Positions 25,455 through 39,054 of a stretch of DNA of 64,000 bases are shown here, piece by piece. Position numbers and translations under genes: made by a program. The notes under the pieces were generated by a model. That model had not been told where the DNA came from. It searched no databases and saw nothing but the letters and a program-made list of their open reading frames with translations. Within the stretch, counting starts at the first letter, position 1. Each line of letters begins with the position of its first letter. The DNA is taken from the NCBI GenBank assembly GCA_951230915.1, contig OX579635.1:12400001-12464000 (forward strand), in the 5' to 3' direction. Source of the DNA: Antitrichia curtipendula (lineage: Eukaryota > Streptophyta > Bryopsida > Hypnales > Leucodontaceae).

Positions 25455-25747
25455 CATTACATGTTTTTTAGCCCCTGTAGAGGGCTTCGAGTTCCCCCCA
25501 AGTTCCCAAACTCTAGAATTGTGCTGCAACAACTATTTGACATGGCAAAGTGACTGCCAAGTCATATAATTTTATTTTTTTCAATTTATTTTTTCAATTT
25601 AAGATTATTATTTTTTCATTTTAAGATTATTATTCTTTTCAACAAAAAAAATTCTTATAGCGGTTGTTCTTTAATTGCTGGGGGAACAATGCCGATAACA
25701 AGCCTGAAACAACCCTCCAGCCCCCCCCCCCCCCGAAACATCTAATG
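25455..25747. mobile_element. 293-bp MITE, CATTAG family, copy b
   Basis: The right end CGAAACATCTAATG with CCCTCCAGC and GCCTGAAAC matches the reverse complement of copy a at 14190-14490, including GAACAATGCC next to GCTGGGGG. The left end (CATTACATGTTTTTTAGCC) is a diverged inverted partner. A C-run of about 14 sits inside the right TIR and the interior is A/T-rich. Confidence 0.6.
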
Positions 25748-28140
25748 ACTTTTTACAAGAGTAGAATTTTTTGCATTAGTTAGACTTGGTGTTAGGATCA
25801 AGGCAATAAACATTAGTCAAGCTTGGTCAATTTTCCTAATTTGGACAACAAAAAAATTACATAAAAAACTTGAAATTAAAATTTTAAATAATCTTTTTTT
25901 TTTTTTTGGTAGAATATATTTTTATCTGTATAGAAAGCTTTTATTCATTCCATTTGAGTTTTTGATGTGAAAGTTATGAAATTTCTTTATTCTTACAGCA
26001 ATCAAAGCATCTTTTAGAGAAAAGTGTTGTTTTATAACATTTGATATTGAACTCAATTTTCACAATTTTCAAAAAAAAAAAGTTCCATTGAGTTTAGATT
26101 GTTTGCTAGAATAATCTCATAGTTATAATTGGCGTGTTTCAATTCCATCATAGAATTATTAACAACTTAACCCCTAAATGCCTAAGCAATCATATATGAT
26201 TGCTCCAAAATTTAGGCTTGTTTTGGTGTGGGCAGTTAAATTCCTTTGACCGGTTTTAAAAATTTTACAAAAAATATTGAAGGTTAATTATTAGAAGTTT
26301 TTATTTTTCACTGAAAAATATAAATATTTGATTTTTGAAATGTCCTCTAGCGGAAGAGTAAAGCTTACAAATTTTACTCGATTTCTTGGCTTTGAGCCAA
26401 GCTTGCCAACGTCACTTGATTTGAGATCTAGGAAATTATAGTTATACATTTCCTTTGAAAACGGTCCCAGTGGAGATTTTCATGATTTGCTATAGTATAG
26501 TATTTTCAGAGTATAGTATTTTCATGATTTGCTAAATGAAAATTCAAACTTGCTAGTGTTGATCTGAAGTTATTTGCAATTTCTACTTATAAAATAATTG
26601 CATTTCAATAATTACAAGGTAAATTGTGTAATGAGTTTGATAGCTTTTCATGTGAAATTAATTTTTTTAAAGTGCATTTTAGTGTACTGCCACTATTTGT
26701 AGTTATTCATATCACCTTCCAACCCAAAAAACTTTTATATGCAAATTTCTCAAACATTGTGGAATGGATAACATTCTAAAAATAATGCATACATTTCTCT
26801 TGTTATTATCTCACAATTCCTATGCAATATCACACTCAAAATTGGTATGCGTACTAATAAGCAAACTCTTTAAACATCTATACGGACAGATTTTGAAAAA
26901 AAGACAATTTGTGTCATTAGGGATAACTATAAGCCCATACTCTTTTTTCATAGGAAAAACACCCTTGGAAAGACTTAGGCACTTAGGGGTTAAGATGTCT
27001 TTCTATTTTGTATCCTACTTCAACTTAATAATTTTTCAAAGAATGAGGATCGATATGATTATTTTTTTAAATCCCTAGATTCTAAATTCAATTTTTCACT
27101 CAAAAGAATTTAAACCTCGACCGCTATTATCTTGCAATCTATATGGTCAAGGCTTCTGAAAATTTTCTACAAGTCTAATGTTAGTCTAATATAAGATTTT
27201 ATACTTAGGAAGTAAGGAAAAGAAGGTTAAAATTTTGGACATTTGCAACAAAAATTGGTAGTTTGGAGTTGTTTTGGATAAATCATAATTATTGAAATTT
27301 AGAGGTTTAAGAATTAATTGGAGATAGTGTGAACAAGATTTAGGAAAAATTTAGTTGTAAGCCCTTGTGCATATGACAAACAAGGACTTAATATTGAAAC
27401 TTGCCCCCCCAATTGATCATTGTGGAAATCATCATTTTTGTATTATGTGAATCATTTAAAAAATTTCAAGAGCATTCATTGGAGGTTCATCCCTTGTGCA
27501 CGACCTCCCTTATATACACAAAACTCCAACAGCAAACATCTAGATTGTCTTATATAGAAAGATTATTTATGATCCATTGGACACTTTCAAGCCACCACAT
27601 CATTATACTAGAGAAAATTTGGACTCTCTGAAAGGTTGTTTGACCCTGGACTCTCTGAAAGGTTATTATTACTTAAGGATTGAAAGGTTATAATGTTTGA
27701 TCAAGAGGGTGTTAATATTGTGAAAGTAATTTAAAGTCCTTCAATCATGTCAAATATAAAATTGAAATGAGTTGCAAGAAACACTTGTCTTTTTTTTTGT
27801 CCCCTTGGCCTTGAACATATGTTTTTTTCGCTTATAACTTTTGCACCACCTGTCCATTTTCTATAAAGTTTGAAGTGAAAGTACATGTGATAGTTGTGAG
27901 ACATTGAATAATTTTTTTCAATTAAAAAAAAATTAGTTTATAATTTTTAAAATTGACTCCAATTGGAAGTCTACCTTGAATGTAAAAGTTTTGCAACCAA
28001 TAGAAAAATGAGTTATGCACCCTTCAAGAAATTTTGTAAAAACTTACAACCAATGAGAAAATGACACATGTACCCCTTCTATTATTCATGTGAGGTTCTC
28101 ACGAAAAGCAAAAGTTTGTCGCAATGTGCAATATGCTCAA
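25748..28140. other. AT-rich intergenic DNA with a truncated TIR-element end
   Basis: No gene is supported; ORFs are low-complexity. At about 27773 the sequence GTTGCAAGAAACACTTGTC and the next ~80 bp resemble the right terminus of the nested element at 17099-17717 (shared GTCCCCTTG-like, CTTGAACA and TAACTTTTGCA segments). No opposite TIR was found, so this is a truncated or diverged copy. Confidence 0.4.
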
Positions 28141-29619
28141 AAGACACAAACACTCTAAAGTTCCATCATGGCGCCGTCTCTCAGCGAAGGTGTGTTGCAG
28201 AGGATTTCTTCTGGTCCGAATGTTGAATGAAGCTCGCACTGGACTATAGTGGACGACGGTGATTTGTGAAGTCTGGGAGCCTAAGCCCTAATTCTCAAAT
28301 GCTTGAACAATTTGTCGATCGCATGCAGAGTTTCGTCAGTTTGTTTGAAGTCCGCATCAATCCCGCATTGTCTACTCTTTGCGGAACTCTTTGCAATTAC
28401 TGGCGAGGACGCTTGGAGTCCATATCTGTATTCAGACCAGGATTGGAAAATCGATTCTTGCTGCAGCATGGAGTGTCTGGTTTGTACGATTGGCCTGGAA
28501 CCCTAAACCCCAGGGATTTCACAGTTGACGATTTGCACCCCCGAAATTCAGCTTTGCGCGATTATATATGAGTCCCAGAATCTTCCGCAAAGTACAAGAG
28601 CCCTTGTAGGAATGGACAAAACTCGTGACGGCCGCTGCTTTCGCTGACGATGTAAGTGAACAATCGCATTTCTTTCAAACAATGGCATTTCTTTCGAACC
28701 TTGCTTTCTTTCAAAAGCTGCTTCAGTGTCTCGGGGATTCTAAAACTCTATGTTTAGGGTTTAGAGAATTTTAGAGTTTAGGATTAGAAGACGAGAAGCT
28801 GCGAAGTGATGCCCGCAAGGTGTAAACTCTGTGTGATGGTTCGTTTTCGCCCACTTGTCTCCGAAATTTGTCTACCATGTCGAGAGAATCTCGCACTTGG
28901 AATATTTCTAACTTCTGAAGAATCTTGTATTCAAACTATCAAGCAATGTTAAGTCAGAATCTTGAGGGGGGTTTCGAGCGCTGTCTCAATTTCTCAACAT
29001 TGTCAATTGGCCAAACTACGAGTTTAAGAACAAATCCTGTGAAGGGATCCCGTCAAGCCATGTCACGCAGTCTCTTGAAAGTGTTCGTTCTTTAAATTCT
29101 AGATGGGAAACTCTGTTGCATTCTGTTACTGTTATGATTCAAACTTTCTTCGATTCAATTGGTATTTGGGGCATAATTCTGTTGCTTATCTGCGGCCTTA
29201 CCTTACCCTTCAGTGCGCTATTCCTCCATGAGCATTCGTCTCGTTCTCGTTATCGTGTCCGCGAGTTTCTTAGTCAGATTACTATGAATTAGTGTTTGGG
29301 TTTGCGATGCTGGTGCTGGATATCTGCTTGTATTTTTCCTTACTCTGTCAACTGAAATTGTAGCTGCAGTGATGCTGCACAAGAAGCTTACTGTTTGAAA
29401 TGTACTTGAGGGTTTACTCCTTTAGCGGTGGTCAGTTTCTCTATTAGTTGCGCTGGTCAGAAGTTTTTTCCTAACACTTCATGAGACGGTCCCACCGAGG
29501 TTGTACAGAACTGTAGACGGCCGGGATCTGCTGAGGAAAGCGTTGGTGCGGGGCAAGGGTTTCAACGCCGGAATCGCTTGTTGAGGAGAAATCTCCGTCT
29601 CGCGCCTGCGGCCGTGGCT
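28141..29619 (+). other. Gene-like leader/promoter region of the TFIIIC90 gene with short ORFs
   Basis: Composition changes sharply from AT-rich desert to gene-like at about 28140. A 20-codon ORF (28168-28230, MAPSLSEGVLQRISSGPNVE), an ORF at 28266-28571, and a long open frame ending at 29292 occur here. From the ATG at 29134 the last one encodes 52 residues with a clear hydrophobic segment (IGIWGIILLLICGLTLPFSA). None is recognised. The stretch could be an uORF-bearing leader of the downstream gene or the remains of a separate small gene. Confidence 0.35.
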
Positions 29620-32600
29620 ATGGCGATGGAGGATATTCAGGAGCAGCAGAGGAACTTCGGCGGTTTGGGCCTCCCCGTCCAGGCCGTTGCGGTGGTCGGC
29701 TCTCCGGCTTTCCCGAACTCCATCAAGTGGTCGCAGGAGAATCTTCTCGCCATCGCGTCTGGCCACCTCGTCACCATCCTGGTTCGCTGCCCAATTATCT
29801 GTCTTTTCTTTTTTAAATGTTTTTCTTCAGGAGCACTTGGTATTGTAACTCTTTGTAATGTGAATTGTTCTTTTAGTCAGCTCGATTGGACGAGGTCGTT
29901 GGTATGATTCTGGTTAAATGTCAGTAGTTGAAGGTCAACGTTGTGTTATGGTTACTCATTGTCATTGTGTGCAGAATCCTGCTGAGTTGACAGGTCCGAA
30001 AGGTTTTGTCCCAATTTCGCAAAGCCCAGTTTTCGATATTGGAAAAGTGCAGCCTGCAGGTTTGTAGCTTCTGTTGGAATCAAGGATTGTAATTTCGAAT
30101 GTTGTAAAAGCACGAAGGAAGGAAAGTTTTTAATGCGTCCTCTGTCAATGCAGATTTACATGATTCTGAGCTCTTTCAATTTCGGCTTGCTAGAGAGGGG
30201 CGAACAGCGGTACGATCAATTGATTGGTCTCCACAGGGCGTAGCTTCTCATGGAGGGTAAGTTGAACCTTCTATCGACCCAGATTGTGTTATTCTCTTTC
30301 CAATATTTGTGTAGGTCCAAGGATCCGATAGTTCGTTGTCATGTTATATCCACTTGTTATGTTTTTAGTTCTTCGTGTTCCATTTGCAATCGTATCAAAG
30401 CTGATAATGCCTCTTTGCAGGTGCTTATTGGCTGTCTGCACGACGGATTCAAGAGTGAAGCTTTATCGTGCACCATTTTGCGACTTCACACCTGAATGGG
30501 TGGAGGTTTGCCAACTTTCCACATTTTTCATACTTGAATGTAGTCATGGTGCAACCTAGGGAGGCTTCCGTTGGTTAAGGGTGCGGAGGGGACAAACATG
30601 TACAATGTGCTTGATTCGTTGTGCGATGTATTCATTTGATCGACACTTTTGCAGGTGGGGGATGTAACTGAACTTATGTACGCTTGTTGCGTTGAGAATA
30701 AGTTTCAACCGGCGGAAGTAGCGTATGACTTCATTGCGAAGGTATCTCCATCGGTTTCTTAAATTATGATTCGCTAGTCCAAGTCCTTGTCATTCATTGC
30801 ATCAAGAGATTATCTTGCGCATTATGACGATGTAATTAAGTCTTGTTTTTGAGGCGCCAGACTTTGTATTCAATACGAGCATTCATGGTTTTGAGTGATT
30901 CATATTGCTTCTTGAAGTTGTTTAGCCTTACTAAAAGTGTTGTACCGTTTTAGGACGATGAAAGCAACCTGCCCTCGAAATCAAAGAAGCGACGAGCTCA
31001 AACGCAGGAACCTCAACATAGAAAAGTGCAGAGGACAGAGAAAATGTGAGCAAGTTTGTAAGTAGCTCTTTTCTTGAGATATTGTTGTCTTGTCATTTAC
31101 TTTTTGCCTTCCACTCTTAACACATTTATTTGATTTAGTCAAGTTTCTTAATATAGTCATAGATTGTTTCATAGGACAGTTTTATTTTTCTGCATCTGGT
31201 AAGTTATACCTTTTTGTTTGCAGTACTGAGGATACATCAGAGGGTGCAGCTGGTATGGACAAGGAATGTACAAAGCCGATACTAGCGTATCGAAGAAAGA
31301 AGTTTCTTCGAGCTCCACTTGTTTCCAATCATGTGTCTACCGTGGTAATTCGCAATATTTCCTCATATTTTCATGCCAAATATGTATTGAGATTTGTAAA
31401 GGATGTGATGCATTTACACTATCAATGCAATCTAGTGTGGGCAGCTTAATAAGGTGTCCACGTGTCACCGAAGCATTTGGACTGAGACAGTGATTAGATC
31501 CTAAGTCTTTTCAAAATAGTAGAACCGACACATAGAGTGTAGTGATTCAATTGTAGTGATGCTGGACTTTTGCGAGCTACAACTGCAAGAACCTTATTCA
31601 GTTCTAAAAGCATGATAGCTCTCTTGAGAAACAAGCGACATGACATTTATGCCTTGGTTCAATGTGGACAAGGGTGTTAAAGTTAACAATTTGTTTTTTG
31701 GTGAAGGTAGCGGAGGACAAGATTGTTCAAGATAAATTCACTTCAGGTAGTTCATATTTGATTTCTATATTTTGTGTTGTGCTGATCTGTCCACTGTCGA
31801 AGGTCAGTATTTCTGGTCAGTTTGGCAACTCATGAATGAAAGTTGAATGGATGGTATCATGATGGGGAGGACTTATAAGGGTTCTGCTTGTTCAGAGACT
31901 CCTGGGAACCGCGTTACTTCAACAACGAGACGGTTAAATGGAGTCGGAAACCTTGAGATTCAGTTACCTCCTCAAAGGATGACGAGGAATCCAAATCCAA
32001 TTCCTCGTGATGATGATGCCGATGATGCCGTTTCACCAAGTGGAGTGCACTCTGGTTCAAGTCGTCCTGCAAAATTCATCTCACCCACAGATTATGCGGC
32101 ACGGAGTCACTCTCTTGCTCCCCTAGTGGTTGCCTGGTCTCCAACGTGTTACGTGAACGGTCGGGGTTTTGTATTTTGTGCTATAGGGACGAAGGCAGGC
32201 AGTGTTTGGCTCCTGCGAATTGGACTTCCAGAGTATTACTCAGTTGAAATACCTGTGTTCCCAGAAACCTCTCTGCTTGGGGAAATTGTGGTTCACAAAT
32301 CTTGGATAAGTACATTAAGTTGGGGAATAAGCTCTAGTTTAAGGGGCACAACCGAAGATACTGTGGTTTTGGCAACTGGGAGTTCTGATGGGAGGTATAC
32401 ATCCTTTTCCGTTTCAAACCGCCATAATCATCAATATTTTGTTGACTTCTCTTTTATAATTTCCTTGAAAATTTCCTTTTTTATTGCTTTTTCTGCAATC
32501 GTTTTCAATCAATGAGAATTGTTTTGAACATTTGTGACAGTTTCTAGTCATGAGATTTCGTCAGTTTTCATTTTTTTAAGATCATTTACAGTCTGAAGGC

Positions 32601-35600
32601 TTACTTCAATGACCCTTATTATGGCAGTGTCAAGCTGTGGTCGGGGAACTTGCACACGCTGGCGCTTCTGCCGTCTGGCAGCAGGACCTTTCCATTGTCT
32701 CTACTGAGAGAGGTAAATTTTACAAATGTTTCTGATATCGTATGTTGTCAAGTTTACTATGCTGAGTACGTACCATTAGATGCCTAGTAATAATTCTGTA
32801 TATCCGTAGATTAGTGTCCTATATCTTATATTCTCCGTTTCTGTTCGGAGATGTATTCTGTTGTGAATAGTGCAGCTTGACATCCTATGTGGAATTTGTA
32901 GTTTAATATCAGATTTGCTTTGTTCTGTTAAGATTCACCTGGCTTTGTCTGTGGTGACAAGGTGATAGCAGCAGATAATGTTATTGTGAGCTCTCTTGCT
33001 CTGGTAGTTCCGAATGGAAACTCTTCAAGGCCACTTTTGGCTCTCGGAAAAGGATGTGGCCAAGTCTCTGTATGCAAATTCGATTCCTCATGGGCTTGCA
33101 CCCGAAGAGTTGACAAATGCACGGCGCACGATCAAGTTGTGAGTAACTTTCGTGTTTGAGCATTTCCAAAGCGTCACGTGAAATGGAGGACTTGTTACAG
33201 TTAAGTAGGGTCATCTTTGGCAATTGTAATACCTCTTAAGCTTCGCGTTGCTGAAACATGGGTGCAGGTTACCGGATTGGTCTGGACAACAGATGGGCAA
33301 TTCTTGTATAGTTGTAGTCAGGTATTCCATTCTCCACCTTGATTGGCGTTTTCCTTTTGAGTGAAGTAGAGGTGGAAGTTCTATGAATTTTAATAGATAT
33401 AAGTTTGATTTCTGAACAAACGCACCATCTCAGCATACGGAATCTTGCCTCAAAGCTCATTACTTCGCTGTTTTACAAGTAGTGAAAGAGATGTGCAGGA
33501 AGCATTTTTCGGAATCTGTTTGTAATTGCTGAGTTGTAATTGCTAATTCATTATCTTCTGGCAGGACAATATGCTGCATATGTGGGAGTTGTCCGAAAGT
33601 GATCTACTTACTCTTCCTGTTAGAGACTGCTCGTCGCTGCTTAAAACAGAAACTCCTCAAATTGCTATGGATGTATGTTTTCTCATCGTTGGCCGCTCAT
33701 GCGATTATCAATTGTTATTGCTGTTGGTATCATCAAATCTGCTTATCAGCTCAATTTGGATGACTGCCATACATTTTGATTTTGTGCTTGTAAATGCGCA
33801 CCTGAAGAAATGGGTTGTCCTCTTATTGCAGTTACCTGCCTCGGTGCTAGACCTGTATTATGGGGTAGCAATGTCCCCCGGAATGCTTAGTATGGCTGTG
33901 GTGCGTAACTTTCCGCCTGTTGATGCCATTGTGTTGGTACATTGACACTGGAAACGAATCTAAGTCACATTTACCAGGAATAGGAATCTCACATGACTCG
34001 AGTTGCTGATTCTATTTTTTGAATGACCTCTTGTAGTTCTCCTGAAAACAATCAAAACGGTTTCTCTGTAATGAATACAATCTCATCGTTATAATGTGTT
34101 TGACCATCCTGCAAGCATATAATATGAGCTGGTTGCACTACTGAATAGTGTTACGATATGGGTATTAGGTGCGTGGTGTGACGGCTGATATGGTCGATCA
34201 GATGTACCAATGCAGGTAAGCCGCCAGAACCTAAGAGACGTATGCTCTTTATTTTATTTTTATGGGAAATGCATATTCTTCTTGCCCTCATCTGCTGCGT
34301 CCACTGATAAGCCGTGTGGGGTATGAACGTTTTACCTCAATTGCCGTCCACACCTCTGTTCAGCATAACGAAGTAATATCAATTGGTACCGGGTCGAATA
34401 TTGTGCGTCAACCAATTTATTCTCTGATCCTTGCTTTTTACATCCTTTTCTATGTTTTGGTCTCAGGGCGCAGAAGGGTGTGGTTCACCTATTTTGGAGA
34501 GGTTGTCAGAATTCTAAACCCTCGTTGGACGGAGTACTGGATTTAGTGCCGTTCGATCAAAGCATGCAGTCTTACAACTTCGAGAATTGGAAATCGCAAA
34601 TTATTTTCTCTCTTCATGAAATGGAAGACCCCACTCGACCGTTAGTGTTGTGGGAAATAGTTGCAGCCATTGCTTCCATTAAACCTGTAACTTCCGCAGA
34701 GTTTGTCATTTCAGTTGTCTTGGACTGGCTGTCTACATGGTGCGAAGGCTTGAATCCCAGGGACACTGATACACTGTATACATACCTGGATAGTTTACGT
34801 GCCAGTGTGGCTTCCGCTTCCTGTCGCCAACTGCAAATAGCCTGCGTGCTTTATAGGCAGCTATTACTAGCTCACTGTAGAGCTGAAGTTCTTAGTGGAC
34901 GAACTTCTCTAGAGAAATTTGAAGCACTTGGAGAGAGAGCACCTACTTGGGGAAAAGTCTCAGGCCCTTCCCTTCACTCTGATGAACAAGAGGACCAATT
35001 AAAGAAACAGCTGTGGAGAGTTGAGCACGAGCTGAGGCAAAGGTTGTATTTGGGTACGCTTTCTTTGGCGAGTTTCTTGGGGACAGCAGAGCAGCTGGAG
35101 AACCGACTTGGAGACATGGAAGTAGTGAAACCCCTCGTTGTGAATTGGGTCATTGCCAACAAGTCAGAGTGTTTTCCTCGCTTGGTGCAATTGGCTGACG
35201 AGATTTCTTCAACTTCAAATGACAAGTAAGTGAAATGCAAAGTCTTCCTTTACATTCTGAAAGATAGGAGTGTGAAGGGAAACTAGTTCAATGTCCCTTC
35301 TGTCCGGTTGTAGTTTAATAAATGAGCAATTGAACTCCAGCACATCCGCCAGGCATAATCTGAGCAGATGTGTGTGCTTGTTGTATGCAGGTCATCCTCA
35401 TCTTGGGAAAACCAAGTATCAGAGCATTGCAGCTTTTGTGACGCTGACGTACGTCTGGAATCTCCAGAGGTAGCCAAATGCGGAGGTGTTGAGTCGGAGA
35501 ATGGGTTTTCCAAGCACAAGCTTCAGCGCTGTTCTGTTTCATTGCAGGTTTGTAGTATCTGATGGTTTCTTCCTCTTGTAGCTTGCATTTCTCTCTCTTA

Positions 35601-35954
35601 GACAGAATAGGCATGAATCATGTGAGTACAAAACGAGCTTCATTCCAAGGTCATTGCCGATAAATCTGCAATGATTAACCAAGTTGTATTCTTGAAGCAG
35701 CCAGTAAATTGATTTCTCCGTTATTTCCTTGATCGCAGGTGTGTCCAGGGAACCCTCTGTGGTATTGCAGCTGCTGTGCACGTTGGGCTTCTGCTCTTGC
35801 TCCTGCATCCTTTTTCTCTCTTCCTTCTCGAGCATTCTCAGAGCCTTCATCCTCGCCCCCTACCCAGCAAAACCCGTTACCAGCTTGCCCATTTTGTGGC
35901 ATTTTGATGCACAGATACTTACCAGATTTTTTACTCTCACCGAAGTTAGTTTAG
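29620..35954 (+). CDS. General transcription factor IIIC 90-kDa-subunit-like protein (WD40 plus TFIIIC zinc finger)
   Basis: Predicted subunit of TFIIIC, which binds tRNA-type promoters and recruits TFIIIB and RNA polymerase III in the nucleus. Exons: 29620-29781, 29975-30059, 30154-30256, 30421-30505, 30655-30741, 30954-31045, 31224-31344, 31707-31746, 31896-32394, 32628-32712, 32962-33138, 33268-33321, 33565-33672, 33832-33900, 34169-34215, 34467-35225, 35391-35547, 35739-35954; 2946 nt, 981 aa. Junction phases match throughout. Residues 1 to about 600 form the WD40-like N-terminal region (TFIIIC_delta type: SIKWSQENLLAIASG, RSIDWSPQG, LLAVCTTDSRVKLYR, SDGSVKLWSG, VTGLVWTTDGQFLYSC). A basic KSKKRR around 186 may be a nuclear signal. 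The C-terminus carries cysteine pairs of the TFIIIC zinc finger: CSFCD, YCSCCARW and CPFCG. The start is the first ATG in frame at 29620. The 40-nt exon 8 and its neighbours (31707-31896) are the least certain part. Confidence 0.87.
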
Positions 35955-36009
35955 AGGTGTCATCCTTGAACAGAGTGGCTAAAAAAAAGTCACCAACAGA
36001 GTTATCCTT

Positions 36010-38890
36010 TAAGTAGGACAAACGGGGTGTGCTGAGAGGCCAAGTTTAAGGGAGGAAAAATCACAATGAATCGATTCATACTACAATGAATCAGAGGGTA
36101 AATTTACTACATTTCTCGGAAGGACTTTGGCAGTGGACCACTTTCACTGCGTACTCTAATTGAAGTATATTCGGGACTGAGGACATCTTATGAGAAGACT
36201 CCATTTTCCCCCAGGAGTCGGTCAGTGGAAGCGTGAAGTTCCTTGTACTCTGCCAAATCTGTTCATGGTAACATGGACAGTTTGATGATTTATTTTCTAA
36301 GGCCAAATTGGACTCGTTTTTTTAGTGAAACCTCTTGAAGTGGAATCGTATTTTCATGACAGCCTTCTTTGTTCTTTCCTCCCCTGAAATTGAAAAACAT
36401 GAGCTAGCTACACCTAGAATCGTCTTAATACCGTAAGCAATTGAGTATGGTGCAAATCATTAGCGTCAGTCTTTGCTGAGTCTTGTTGGGAGTCGAGGAA
36501 TTCGACATGTATTGAAATGTATAGAAGAAATTCCATAAACTTTGACCATATAGATTGCAAAATATTTGTGTTTAAAGTGTTTAAGGTTCTAGATCCTCTT
36601 AGCTTGCATTTTTGGACCTTTGGGGGGACTTTTTTTTGGCTAAAAACAGGGCATTCAAAATTGGCAATGATTAGAGATTACACATTTTAGTCAAGAATTA
36701 GTAGGGGTCAATTATAGAAATTAGTGATTTTATAAATTAGTGAATTGCAAGTAATGCAGTACCTTAGTATATTTGATCATGGAAAGGAAGGGGGGCATTC
36801 CATTCTCATTCTTCGCATACCTAAAAAAAGAAGAAAACTAAATGATATAACCTACAAATAATTGTTTGTGGGGTCATAAGAAAAAAATTTGACATTCACA
36901 CCTCTTCAGTTTCATAGTGTCCTACTCTAGTTGCCCAAAATGCATGGGTTTATATGGAGTTTTGTAACAATGTGCCAATATAGTATTTCAAGTAAAGTGA
37001 CATTTAAGAAGTACCTTAATTGTATAGTTTTTGAAGCATTGAATGTATCCTTTCTACCATGATACTATACTAACAAGGGATTGTTCTTGCTTGGATGTAC
37101 AAACCACTCATTTGCAATTATATGAATTGCATGTATCTATATTACATCGTATTTTTTCTATATATTGGTGAGTTTTTTTTATGATATATGTCTTTCTATT
37201 GAAAATGAATTACAAACATCAAAGGTGTTCAAAATTTAAGTCATCCCTAAAAAATATCACTCTTAGAATCATAAAAGTCAACATTATAGTGTAAAAAAAT
37301 TTTACACTTGTCAAATTCCTTATCATATTTATATGTAACTTCTTATGACATAATAAAAGGTGCCAATAAGAATTTCAAATGAGGGTTGAATTGGATACAT
37401 CCATTCCCTTTGACTTTGTGAGAAAAAATCCATATATTGAAGAAGTTAGAGTGTAGTGAAATACTGAGAGTTAGACTTCGAAGTGTAGATATTGTGGGTC
37501 TATTGATTCCTCTCTAATGAGACTCTCTAATTGCACTTTTCTCAAGATCATCAAAGTCTCTCATATTGTCATGTGTGAAACACACATGTGATTGCACTTT
37601 TATATGTCATCAATTTTATATCAGGATTCAAGTTCGAGTTCAAAGTTGTTTCAAATTACGATCCATTGATCCATTTCAAGTCATGCCTAAGTTTTAGAAT
37701 TGGAGTGAGGATAATAGTGACCTAAATATTTATAACATTGTGACTTATGTGCATATCATTAAAAAGGCAAATCGGACCAACTCAAAATGTAAAGTCTTTG
37801 GGTTTAATGATGGATAATTCAAAAACTTGAATGATCATATTGGATTGATTTTTCTGGTTTTGAAATTTGGTAAACAATTAGGCTTTAATATAAAGTGTCA
37901 TCAAGTACTAAGGACCTAAGGTAACTACACCTAAAATTGCCCACGTAAGCTCTATAGCACCACAGGCATGTAAAAGAAAATGATGGAAACGTTTATACAT
38001 TGGAAGTATTATGCATGTCAAAATATTTTTCAGTAAAATATATGAAAGGAAAATAGAAGATGGATCTACCCCAAGAGATGTTTCATACTTTTGGAATAGA
38101 TGAGGGTTTGTTTATGAATTTTCAAAATCTATAGCCAAAGGTTTCTAGATGCATCCTCCCCTTCCTAAAATGTAAAACTTATGTATATTGAAGAATCCAA
38201 TGTCACTTCATACATTGGCTTGAACTAAGGCTTGCTTTTTGAATGTGACAATTTTATAGACACTCTACCACAAAGCATCATCAATCCATTGTTTTAAAAT
38301 AAGGCTGCACATGTGAGAAGTGTGCTTTGCAAGTTCCTTTCCTATATGTACAATTCCTTTGACAACAATGAATTATTTTTAATGTATGTGAGGAGCAATG
38401 TCTTTTCTTCTAACAAAATTTTGCCACGTCTACAAAAAACGACTTGTATTGTGACGTCCCTCCAAATATTCTTCAACGAAGTGAAAATAGCAAAGTGATT
38501 ACTATTCTATAGGGAGAAAAACGTTGGTTAAGAGCCCATTAACCATGAGAGAGAGGATTGAGTGTGCAAATTTAGGGCTGAGTGTTTGTACAAGCCCCTG
38601 TATTGGATATGGTAGAACCACCCACAGTCTATTACTAAAGTGATTCCACGCATGTTCTAGAGTAGTGTAAGGCAACGTAAAATTTATATCATGTAGGAAG
38701 ACATAAATAATGGAAATTGCAATTTTTTGGGTACTTTTATGCCTTGAAAAGAAAAGACTATAAATTTTAGAAGACAAAAGTTGACCTTAACCCATACCTT
38801 ATGTATAAAGTCTTCCAATTCTGATCATTCAAGAACTAATTTCCCGTTTACTACTTCCTACTTTCTTGCTCACTACTTTGAAACATATGT
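36010..38890. other. AT-rich intergenic DNA
   Basis: The first ~400 bp is probably the 3' UTR of the TFIIIC90-like gene. The remainder is AT-rich without a supported gene. About 36440-36720 matches the left part of the dispersed repeat at 7200-7735. Confidence 0.45.
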
Positions 38891-38903
38891 CATGACCTTA
38901 TTA

Positions 38904-39054
38904 AGAGCATGTTTACACTCAAAAACTTTGGGTTGGAGCCCAAAGAAATGGAGTGTTTTGATTGGGTCTTTGCTTTGGATTCATAGCTATCTTCCAATCA
39001 AAACACTCCATTTCTTTGGGCTCCAAACCAATTTTTTTGGGTGTATATAGGCCC
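38904..39054. mobile_element. 151-bp fold-back MITE (Tourist-like)
   Basis: An almost complete palindrome with a loop of about 30 bp: GAGCCCAAAGAAATGGAGTG and TTTTGATTGG on the left pair with CCAATCAAAA and CACTCCATTTCTTTGGGCTC on the right. Outer ends GAGCATGTTTACAC and GTGTATATAGGCCC are diverged TIRs of GGGCC/GAGC type, with TTA at 38901-38903 and 39055-39057. These traits suggest a PIF/Harbinger-type MITE. Confidence 0.75.

Noticed and set aside
28266..28571. 101-codon ORF as a protein gene
   Set aside because: It has no recognisable motif, no flanking exons and no supporting context; kept only as part of the described leader region.
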